From JBBAEA01 sp041656175 (GTDB lineage Bacteria > Myxococcota_A > Bradymonadia > UBA4248), in assembly GCA_041656175.1 (NCBI GenBank), contig JBBAEA010000141.1, forward strand, positions 1 through 8,552: a stretch of DNA of 8,552 nt, read 5' to 3'. The translations under genes were made by a program, and so were the position numbers. The notes beneath the pieces are model-generated. The model saw only the letters and a program-made list of their open reading frames with translations, ran no database searches and had not been told where the DNA came from. Of the stretch, positions 1 through 5,848 are shown piece after piece (the stretch's first letter is position 1; the number at the start of each line of letters is the position of its first letter).

Positions 1-210
1 CTCTCCCACCGTGCAAAGCTCTCACAAAATGAGAACTTTGTAGGACGTAAAAGCCCAAGCGCAAGACCCACAATATAAATCAGAACATCCTTAGGAAGAC
101 TCTGAACAATGTAAAATTCGTGAAAAAGTAGCTAGAGAAAAACAACGAAAGTCCGGCGCGTCTTCAAAAGAAAGTCAATAAAATCAATATCCTACACACA
201 AAAACGGGTT

Positions 211-255
211 CTAAGGGCGATAGCCCTTAGACGGGGTTTGGGGCGCTAGCCCCAA
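211..255. repeat. Tandem pair of perfect GC-rich hairpins (REP-like)
   Basis: Two perfect stem-loops sit 7 nt apart. The first has arms CTAAGGGC and GCCCTTAG (211-218, 223-230) with loop GATA. The second has arms TTGGGGC and GCCCCAA (238-244, 249-255) with loop GCTA. Neither is followed by a T-run, so they are not typical terminators. A similar hairpin with loop TAGC occurs at 5648-5665, which suggests a dispersed palindromic repeat family. That family membership is inferred from only three examples. Confidence 0.6.
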
Positions 256-320
256 TTAATCAGAGTATCCTTAGGCGAGCGTTTAATAATTTCGTTTTTT
301 TGTGCAATTTGATTTTTACA

Positions 321-329
321 TGCTATGAT
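321..329 (+). promoter_or_regulatory. Extended -10 promoter candidate
   Basis: TGCTATGAT combines the extended -10 TG-N element with TATGAT, a 5 of 6 match to TATAAT. It lies about 43 nt upstream of the start codon at 372. No good -35 hexamer is seen at the usual distance, which is acceptable for extended -10 promoters. This is an inference from one motif. Confidence 0.35.
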
Positions 330-371
330 GCTTTAGGGGGTGCATAACAACGCTGAATTCTGAGGTTATCC

Positions 372-1658
372 ATGGAAAAACTAACAATACTACGTGCGTC
401 CTTTTTGGCCATCGCACTCGTATTTCTGCTACCTGCATGTGAATTTTTGGACGCCATGGGCGGGGACTGCGCTAGTTTGCAGCAGCAACTCAACGACGCC
501 AAAGCTAGAGAAGGCGCCCTTTACGATAGCATCCAAACGGAAGGCGCTTTCTCCATGGCGCTTGTCTTTAATCAAGAAACAGTAAACAAAATGTTTCGCG
601 CTGCAACCGAATGGAAATACGAAGCCGACCTTGGTATCGCTTCGATCGTTGTCCAACTTCCGCTCATACAACTAGAAGGTGTGAATGATTGCAAGGACTG
701 CGTCATATTCGATATTCCGCTCACGGCGAAAATAATGGGTTTAGGGACGCTTGATGCGAGCGCGGCTTTTGCCTTTCCCATCGAATCGCGTACCTTCGGC
801 ACCGAAAAGACAGCAATTTACGCCAACCTACGTGATGCAAAAATCCTCAAACTGGCGGCAAATGGCCGTGAAATGCCACAAATTGCCATACAACCCATCA
901 CCGAATTGCTAAAAATCTACCTTCGCGACCAACTCGGCTTAGTCCACCTATTTGACGTCGCTGCCTGGGAGCTCGGCGATAACAACGTCAAACTACTCGC
1001 CGGCGCCCCCCGCGTCAATAGCAAAGAGCGCACCCTCACCTTTGGCATGTACTCCAACCTCATTATGTCGCTCAGCACCTCGGTGCAATGGGACGAACAC
1101 TTCCCGCCCGACGCCGAAATGGCTCTGCACATTCACCCCGAACTCATTCGCGCCATCATCGCGCGCATGCTCCACGAGGGACACATCGATCGCAACGTCC
1201 AACTTGTTGGCGACGGGTCGGCTGGCTCCGAAACGAGTGCTAGCTCTGGCTTTAGCGTTACCATGGGCTCCATGAACGCCGACGTTTTCCCCGCCGGCGA
1301 CTACTTCAATATGGGCTTTAGGCTCTGGAAAACCGACACGGGCTGCGGCTACATGGACATCGCGGCTGGCATCAAACTCTCCGTATCGGACGAAAAATTC
1401 ACCTTCGGCATCGGCGACATCAAAGTCGTTGGCTCCGCTGGTAGCGGCACACTCTACGCCGTTCTCATCAACACCCTGACCTCGACACCCTTCTTCCAAC
1501 AAGTACTCTCATTCTCCAACATTACGGTTAACTTTAACGAAATTAGCGTCCCAACCGATGATGGCGGCATGCGAAAAGCCCCCATGGGCTCTCAAAAATT
1601 CATCCTTAGCCTTAGCGGCGACGGCATTAGTTTGTATCTAAATTTCCTTGATTTGTAA
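372..1658 (+). CDS. Secreted lipoprotein, possible two-domain lipid-binding (TULIP-like) protein
   Basis: This is a 428-aa protein that I cannot assign to a named family. Residues 1-23 are a lipoprotein signal peptide: a charged start (MEKL), a hydrophobic core, and lipobox L20-P-A-C23. The mature protein starts C-E-F-L-D-A-M, as in the next lipoprotein. Residues about 33-58 are a polar helical linker. The rest alternates hydrophobic strands and amphipathic helices and seems to contain two related halves. Around residues 61-75 it reads MALVFNQETVNKMF, and around 250-265 MALHIHPELIRAIIAR; both are beta-to-helix transitions that begin long beta-rich stretches. This pattern recalls TULIP/BPI-type lipid-binding proteins, but that is inference only. 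A Shine-Dalgarno GAGGT at 362-366 supports the ATG at 372. The coding strand is unusually C-rich compared with the two following genes. Cysteines are few (C23, C33, C107, C110, C325), unlike its neighbours. Confidence 0.9.
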   Translation: MEKLTILRASFLAIALVFLLPACEFLDAMGGDCASLQQQLNDAKAREGALYDSIQTEGAFSMALVFNQETVNKMFRAATEWKYEADLGIASIVVQLPLIQLEGVNDCKDCVIFDIPLTAKIMGLGTLDASAAFAFPIESRTFGTEKTAIYANLRDAKILKLAANGREMPQIAIQPITELLKIYLRDQLGLVHLFDVAAWELGDNNVKLLAGAPRVNSKERTLTFGMYSNLIMSLSTSVQWDEHFPPDAEMALHIHPELIRAIIARMLHEGHIDRNVQLVGDGSAGSETSASSGFSVTMGSMNADVFPAGDYFNMGFRLWKTDTGCGYMDIAAGIKLSVSDEKFTFGIGDIKVVGSAGSGTLYAVLINTLTSTPFFQQVLSFSNITVNFNEISVPTDDGGMRKAPMGSQKFILSLSGDGISLYLNFLDL

Positions 1659-1673
1659 GGATAGTCTTTTGTG

Positions 1674-1689
1674 GGGGGAAGTCTCCCCC
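1674..1689 (+). terminator. GC-rich hairpin just after the first lipoprotein gene
   Basis: GGGGGA and TCCCCC pair around the loop AGTC, starting 16 nt after the stop codon at 1658. No T-run follows, so it may end or stabilise the transcript only weakly, or it may simply be the border of the repeat-like element that continues to about 1895. Confidence 0.35.
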
Positions 1690-1728
1690 TACGCGCGGGC
1701 TTCCTCGAAATTCGACCAATTCGCGATT

Positions 1729-1773
1729 ATTTTATGCTTTGTTTTGGCTATGCGCCAAACCAAAGCATAAAAT
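1729..1773. repeat. 45-nt near-perfect foldback hairpin
   Basis: The arms ATTTTATGCTTTG (1729-1741) and CAAAGCATAAAAT (1761-1773) are perfectly complementary over 13 bp. After one mismatch the stem continues for six more pairs (TTTGGC 1743-1748 with GCCAAA 1754-1759), closing on the loop TATGC. The stem therefore has 19 pairs and one mismatch. No T-run follows on either strand, so it is not a classic intrinsic terminator. It sits in the 273-bp gap between two lipoprotein genes, inside a GC-rich stretch (1671-1895) that is unlike the surrounding AT-rich DNA. A REP- or MITE-like dispersed element is a plausible reading. Confidence 0.7.
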
Positions 1774-1931
1774 GCGCTCATTGGCCGTATTTCTCGGCGA
1801 TCCCGCGCTACCCCCTCTGGTCGCTAGCCAAACGCGGCTTTCTCGCCCCCCCCTTGCACTTTATTGCAAAGAGCAGGCAGCGGATCGTTGGCTAAAAGTT
1901 CATTTTTAAGATCACACAAGAGGTAGAAGCA

Positions 1932-2696
1932 ATGTTTCGTGTAGCAACTGTTTTGTTTATACTAAGTATAATTCTTTTACCCTATGGCTGTGAGTTTGAC
2001 GACGCGATGTTACCAGAGAATTATGGCGAGCCTTGCAAACATAATACTAACCAGTTCGGGCTATGCAATCGTTACGAACTCTGTGATGCAAGCGATAGCT
2101 GTATTATGGCTGGGGAGTATTGCCAATCGTCTTACGAAAATACCAATGGCTTTGGTTATTGCCTCAATGAGCATGCTTGCACCATGGGGCGCTGTGTACG
2201 CGGTGCAATATCTTGCGACGTTGATGGGGTTTGCCCGGAGCCGCTAAACTGCCGAAATGGCACTTGCGTTTGCGGTGAGAAGGGCGGTGTTTGCGGTGAT
2301 AGCCAGCAGTGTTGCTTGCAGAATGGCGGTTACTGCGTAAACTTGGTCGAAAACAAAATGTCTAGCTGCGGTGTTTGCTCTGCTGGCTATGCGAATTGCA
2401 ACGAGAACTGGAGCGACGGCTGCGAGATCCAACTCTGGGGCTCCGATCCCAATAACTGCGGCGCTTGTGCAAAACAGTGTACGTTGCCCTCGGTTTGTAT
2501 CGCTGGTCAATGCGGTGGTTCGGGGTGTGCCGATGATGAGCACTTGTGCTACTACGACAATACACCCTATTGCATGTCAACCAATCTCATGAAGCGCATC
2601 AATTTGCAGTCCTGCATGCGTTGTTCGGCGGGTTATGCTAATCTCGACAAAGACTGGCGTAACGGCTGTGAATCCCCCGAAAATCTGTACAGATAG
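1932..2696 (+). CDS. Cysteine-rich lipoprotein with myxobacterial-type DGCE/NNCGAC motifs
   Basis: This 254-aa protein has 33 cysteines (13%). Residues 1-20 form a signal peptide ending L-P-Y-G-C20. The -3 residue of the lipobox is Pro rather than Leu, so the lipobox is atypical. The mature start, C-E-F-D-D-A-M, nearly matches that of the preceding lipoprotein. Residues about 35-135 are small Cys pairs and knots of no family I can name. Residues 146-194 carry a GYANCNENWSDGCE segment followed by DPNNCGAC and then C-x5-C-x4-C. I know this signature from many Myxococcota surface proteins, some of them misannotated as tryptophan synthase. A second GYAN...DW-NGCE copy ends the protein at 231-247. 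A Shine-Dalgarno GAGGT (1920-1924) lies 7 nt before the ATG. The likely role is a disulfide-rich envelope or surface protein; its function is unknown. The stretch after it is repeat DNA with no clear terminator. Confidence 0.9.
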   Translation: MFRVATVLFILSIILLPYGCEFDDAMLPENYGEPCKHNTNQFGLCNRYELCDASDSCIMAGEYCQSSYENTNGFGYCLNEHACTMGRCVRGAISCDVDGVCPEPLNCRNGTCVCGEKGGVCGDSQQCCLQNGGYCVNLVENKMSSCGVCSAGYANCNENWSDGCEIQLWGSDPNNCGACAKQCTLPSVCIAGQCGGSGCADDEHLCYYDNTPYCMSTNLMKRINLQSCMRCSAGYANLDKDWRNGCESPENLYR

Positions 2697-2764
2697 CCTA
2701 TAAACCTTTGTAAGTCGCAAGACAGCGTTTTTCGTGGTTCATAAGTTTTTCCATCCATAACGTC

Positions 2765-2940
2765 TTTTTTTACCACGAAAAACACGAAAGACTCGAAAAG
2801 CTTTTTTTACCACGAAAGGCACGAAAGGCTCGAAAAGCTTTTTTTACCACGAAAAACACGAAAAGCTTTTTTTACCACGAAAGGCACGAAAGGCTCGAAA
2901 AGCTTTTTTTTTACCACGAAAGGCACGAAAGATTTTATCG
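2765..2940. repeat. 37-bp tandem repeat array, about 4.5 units
   Basis: Units begin at 2765, 2802, 2839, 2867 and 2904. Each has a run of seven or more T, then ACCACGAAA, then 'ggcacgaaaggctcgaaaagc' or a variant. Units 1, 2 and 4 are 37 bp; unit 3 is 28 bp because it lacks one inner motif; unit 5 decays after its second CACGAAA. The four unit junctions between 2765 and 2904 make the palindrome AAAAGCTTTT. There are no unique spacers, so this is not a CRISPR array. The T-runs interleaved with direct motifs suggest expansion by replication slippage. Confidence 0.9.
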
Positions 2941-3145
2941 AGTCAAGCTGGTTCTATAAGACTAAAAAAGAATTTTTCGTGAGTTTTCGTGTTTTTCGTG
3001 GTTCAAAATTTAAAGACACGAAAGGCACGAAAGTCAATAACAAATCAAGTTGGATCTGTAAGAATAAAAAAAAATTCGTGAGTTTTCGTGTTTTTCGTGG
3101 TTCAAAATTTAAAGACACGAAAGGCACGAACGACCATAACAGATC
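2941..3145. repeat. Two ~100-bp tandem repeats containing an inverted core
   Basis: A 56-bp core is identical in both copies (2976-3031 and 3075-3130). The flanking sequence is similar (AGTCAAGCTGG at 2941, AATCAAGTTGG at 3043), and a third partial start lies at 3141. Within each copy TTTTCGTGTTTTTCGTGGTTC is followed by ACACGAAAGGCACGAA, so each copy can fold on itself. The stretch at 2984-3002 is also the exact 19-base complement of unit 3 of the neighbouring 37-bp array (2846-2864). A lone inverted copy of the same motif lies at 2727-2741. Confidence 0.9.
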
Positions 3146-3359
3146 AAGTCGAGTCTCTGAGTCTCTTGTGTAAGATATTGATTTTATGGACTTTATTTTG
3201 AATGCTTGTCTGGTGTTTTATGTTACTCGTGTGATTTTTTGAGCAATTTTCACATTGTTTAGAGCCTCCTTAAACGTATCCTGAGAGCACAAGAATGGGA
3301 TCGCTTGCTTGATCGGCGCGTGGCAATTCGTTAGAATGTGCAGGGGCGAGAAGGAAAGT

Positions 3360-3366
3360 GGAGGAG
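3360..3366 (+). promoter_or_regulatory. Shine-Dalgarno that decides the start at 3368
   Basis: GGAGGAG lies directly before the ATG at 3368, with AAGGA a little upstream (3351-3355). The open frame extends ten codons further to a GTG at 3338. However, that start would put a charged Arg/Glu/Lys-rich stretch in front of the signal peptide and would place this Shine-Dalgarno inside the gene. The ATG is preferred. Confidence 0.7.
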
Positions 3367-3367
3367 T

Positions 3368-5617
3368 ATGCGCGTTATCGCAATAAAACTATTTAGTCTG
3401 CTCATAGCAGGCACTTCGATTTTTTGGGCTTGCGAGCTTGAGGATCCGTTGCGCTGCCGAGAAGGGAGTAAGAAGTGCTCGGAAGATGGCAGTACGATTT
3501 TGCAGTGTGAAAATAACTATGTCGTGAAAGTAGAGTGCGGCGATAACACGCGTTGTGTTAATGGGCAGTGCGTTTCGGAATTACTTTGTGATGTATACAA
3601 TTACCAGTCTATATGTCGCGGTATGAAGCAGTACACTTTGTGTTACGACGGTTTTATTAACATAGCGACTTGCCCTAGCGATAAGGTATGTTTACGTGGT
3701 GAATGTGTTGTTCAAGAACAAGCGAGGTGTAGTGCTGGCGAAGCGCCGGTGTGCGAGGATGATAAAAACATCGTTGCATGTGTCGACCAACTCTACAAAG
3801 TCATTGCGTGTGAAGGCGAGGAAATTTGTTACAAAGGCGAATGCGTTGAGTGCAAAAACGATAAGTTTGTCAACGATTGTGTAGAGGGGAAAGTGCGCAG
3901 TTGTACGAACGAAGGAAAGTTCGTAACAAGTGCTTGCGAGGGAGAGACGTTTTGTAGCGCTGGAAAGTGTGTGGAGTGTGAACCGAATGCGTGGGAAAAT
4001 ACATGTTCGGGTAACGAGCTTTTAAAGTGCAGCAAGGAGGGCAAGCTTCTGCGTGAATCGTGTGATGAACACCTCGTTTGTGATGCAGGAAAATGCGCGC
4101 CACCAAAGGAGGGTGCAGCTTGCAATGTTAACAGTTTCGTTTCAGTCTGCTTAGAAAATAGCTCATACAATTGTAGTACAAGAGGTCGAATTGTTACCGA
4201 AGAATGCCAGCGAGAATGCTTTATGTACGAGCAGAAGGCGACTTGTTCTGTGGCATGTGAAGAGGGTGAAGCTGTTTTGTACACCAACTCATGTACATCG
4301 GAGCTCATCAATGTTCCTGGCAACATTATTTGGGGGCGTTGCGTTGCGGCGGACGATGGTAGGTGGATGGCGCTACCAACACAAAGTAGTGGCTTTTGTA
4401 TGAACGATGATCTCGTAAAATGTAGTGCTACAGAAGCTAAAGCGGAGCTATGTGTGGGTGTTTGTGTAAACAACGAAACGGGTGGAACATGTATTAAAGG
4501 AGAAGAAATTGGTGACCCTTGCGAGGAGACTACGTTTAAGCGCTTTTGCTCTACAGATTCGAGCTACAGGCTTTGCGAAGATTCTGTAGTTGTAGAGCGC
4601 GAATGCGAGGAAAGAGAGTCTTGTAATAACGGTATGTGCACAAAGGATAATTTACAGGAAGGTGACTTTTGCGATGACAGCTTGGAGATGTTTTGTGCCG
4701 ATAACAAACTGTATTTCTGCAAGAGCGGCGCTGTCAAAATAAGGGTTTGTGACTCCCCTAGAGTTTGTGCGACGCACAAGGATGAAGGCATTGCGGGCTG
4801 TGCGAACCTCTGCGATGAGGCTCAGGATGCGTACTTTTTTACGAATAGCTGTACTTATGAAGAGTTGGGGGCAGACGAGATTATTTGGGGGCCTTGTAAA
4901 CACAGCGATCAAGGGCAAAATGTCGCATTTGATATTGTATCAAAAAGTGTTTGTAAGAATACGTCGCGTGTATATTGCGAGCAACAAGTACTAAAAGAAG
5001 AGCCATGTTCCGTTACATGCCGCTACGATCTAGTAAGCAAAACATCTTCTTGCCGCGTCTACACTATAGGAGCCTCATGCGACTACTTCTCGCCGTATTG
5101 CGAAAACAATCAGTCTATATACTGTCATGAAGGCCAAGCTCAGCTAAAGCAATGTACAAACACAGAGCTTTGCTACAACGGCGCATGCCACGATAAGGGT
5201 GCAGCAATTCCTGGTATGCCTTGCGAATATACACGATATATCGACAAATGTGTTGATGGCAAGTTAGCGTCTTGTCGTGATGGCAAAGTTGGAACTTATA
5301 CTTGCGCCCAAGCTGCGAGTTGTTTAACCCCCACGGATGCGACTGATGCGAACTGCGTTAGACTGAGCAATACTTGTAGCGTTGAAGGGGCGCTAACATT
5401 CTATACTAACGCTTGCGATTCTCTTGGGCAAAATTCAGGCAACATCGTGTATGGAAAATGTTTAAAGGCAGATGATGGCAACTTATACATTTTCAACCGT
5501 GAGGCTGTAGGTTACTGTGAATCCCAAACGCAGTTTGTCTATTGTGAAAATGCTACGATAAAGCGCAAAACATGTAATAGCTGCACCAACGGGCAAAATG
5601 GCGGTACATGTTCGTAA
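3368..5617 (+). CDS. Large modular cysteine-rich lipoprotein (10 six-Cys and 3 eight-Cys modules)
   Basis: This 749-aa protein has 85 cysteines (11%). Residues 1-22 are a lipoprotein signal peptide ending I-F-W-A-C22, and the mature start is C-E-L-E-D, like the two lipoproteins upstream. All other cysteines fall into modules. Ten A modules have six Cys each with typical steps of 7-9, 8-10, 10-11, 6 and 5 residues (starts at residues 30, 74, 121, 162, 204, 252, 385, 435, 571 and 619). Three B modules have eight Cys each (297-375, 482-562, 670-748). The later part is three A-A'-B super-repeats of 172, 178 and 178 residues, and the protein ends right after B3. Even Cys numbers per module imply disulfide-bonded folds outside the cytoplasm. 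I do not recognise either module as a named family; small Cys-knot folds related in style to EGF are possible. The likely role is a stiff, extended envelope or surface protein, perhaps for adhesion or binding, but no function is shown. It converges with sppA. Confidence 0.9.
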   Translation: MRVIAIKLFSLLIAGTSIFWACELEDPLRCREGSKKCSEDGSTILQCENNYVVKVECGDNTRCVNGQCVSELLCDVYNYQSICRGMKQYTLCYDGFINIATCPSDKVCLRGECVVQEQARCSAGEAPVCEDDKNIVACVDQLYKVIACEGEEICYKGECVECKNDKFVNDCVEGKVRSCTNEGKFVTSACEGETFCSAGKCVECEPNAWENTCSGNELLKCSKEGKLLRESCDEHLVCDAGKCAPPKEGAACNVNSFVSVCLENSSYNCSTRGRIVTEECQRECFMYEQKATCSVACEEGEAVLYTNSCTSELINVPGNIIWGRCVAADDGRWMALPTQSSGFCMNDDLVKCSATEAKAELCVGVCVNNETGGTCIKGEEIGDPCEETTFKRFCSTDSSYRLCEDSVVVERECEERESCNNGMCTKDNLQEGDFCDDSLEMFCADNKLYFCKSGAVKIRVCDSPRVCATHKDEGIAGCANLCDEAQDAYFFTNSCTYEELGADEIIWGPCKHSDQGQNVAFDIVSKSVCKNTSRVYCEQQVLKEEPCSVTCRYDLVSKTSSCRVYTIGASCDYFSPYCENNQSIYCHEGQAQLKQCTNTELCYNGACHDKGAAIPGMPCEYTRYIDKCVDGKLASCRDGKVGTYTCAQAASCLTPTDATDANCVRLSNTCSVEGALTFYTNACDSLGQNSGNIVYGKCLKADDGNLYIFNREAVGYCESQTQFVYCENATIKRKTCNSCTNGQNGGTCS
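4256..5611 (+). repeat. Three copies of an eight-Cys module (B) within the large lipoprotein
   Basis: The copies lie at 4256-4492, 4811-5053 and 5375-5611. Their cysteine steps are 12-16-19-8-10-4-9, 13-15-19-8-10-4-11 and 13-15-19-9-10-3-9. The first Cys-to-Cys stretch ends Y/F-T-N-S/A-C, the second contains I-I/V-W/Y-G-x-C, and a D-x-G follows, as in ADDG or SDQG. Copies 1 and 3 both end N-x-x-x-G-G-T-C. The copies have diverged strongly at the DNA level, so the duplication is old and the conserved spacing is under selection. Confidence 0.85.
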
Positions 5618-5803
5618 ATCAGCTCCGAGCTATTTCTGAACCATGTTTAAGAGCTAGCGCTCTTAGAGTGTGTAAAGCATTGAATTTAATGCCTTTCATT
5701 TTGAAGCTAGCCTATATTTCTCGACTAGTGGCAAGCTGTTTTTGTATGATTGAGAGTTTTTCTAATTTTTTGCTATACAGTAATAGAGTAATCAGATGAA
5801 ATA
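5618..5803. other. Short convergent intergenic gap with a 7-bp palindrome
   Basis: The gap lies between the end of the large lipoprotein gene and the sppA terminator. It contains the hairpin TAAGAGC-TAGC-GCTCTTA (5648-5665), 30 nt past the lipoprotein stop codon. No T-run follows closely, so it is at best a weak terminator for that gene. A 63-codon frame overlapping the gene end has no Shine-Dalgarno sequence or familiar content and is not called. Confidence 0.5.
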
Positions 5804-5833
5804 ACAAAAAAGGGCAGCCAAATGGCTGCCCTT
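5804..5833 (-). terminator. Intrinsic terminator of sppA
   Basis: Read on the minus strand, a perfect 10-bp stem AAGGGCAGCC / GGCTGCCCTT with loop ATTT is followed at once by a T-tract (TTTTTTGTTAT). It begins 15 nt after the sppA stop codon. On the plus strand the same hairpin lacks a T-tract, so it is directional and serves sppA. Confidence 0.9.
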
Positions 5834-5848
5834 GCTGTTAATATTCTC

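Larger units (their letters stand above)
1..371. other. Intergenic region with palindromes, no gene seen
   Basis: I see no credible coding sequence here. The stretch holds an imperfect 10-bp hairpin (arms 14-23 and 31-40), a near-identical 18-bp direct repeat (78-95 and 258-275, 16 of 18 bases matching, 180 bp apart), a pair of perfect short hairpins (211-230 and 238-255), and an extended -10 promoter at 321-329 for the downstream lipoprotein gene. The AT-rich composition with scattered GC-rich palindromes resembles the other intergenic regions of this window. Confidence 0.6.
2697..3367. other. Repeat-filled intergenic region, no real gene
   Basis: This gap is dominated by the 'accacgaaaggcacgaaa' repeat family, in tandem and in both orientations (2727-3145). 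About 220 bp of AT-rich DNA follow before the next start codon. I found no convincing promoter hexamers for the downstream gene. A 64-codon open frame at 2979-3173 is simply the translated ~100-bp repeat and has no start-site support. Confidence 0.7.

Noticed and set aside
993..1502. 169-codon minus-strand open frame inside the first lipoprotein gene
   Set aside because: It is a shadow frame kept open by the C-rich coding strand. The sense gene has a signal peptide, lipobox and Shine-Dalgarno sequence.
1671..1895. 74-codon open frame starting at a GTG
   Set aside because: It lies across hairpins and low-complexity GC-rich DNA, has no Shine-Dalgarno sequence, and its translation resembles no protein. 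It is better explained as a repeat element.
2765..2940. Possible CRISPR array
   Set aside because: The units are head-to-tail without unique spacers, units vary in length, and no cas gene is nearby.
2979..3173. 64-codon open frame in the repeat field
   Set aside because: It is the in-frame translation of two copies of the ~100-bp DNA repeat and has no translation signals.
3829..4473. 214-codon minus-strand open frame
   Set aside because: It is antisense to the Cys-rich modules. The periodic TGC/TGT codons give Thr/Ala/His-rich complements and keep the frame open.
5608..5799. 63-codon open frame overlapping the end of the large lipoprotein gene
   Set aside because: It has no Shine-Dalgarno sequence, contains the 5648-5665 palindrome, and its composition is typical of random AT-rich DNA.
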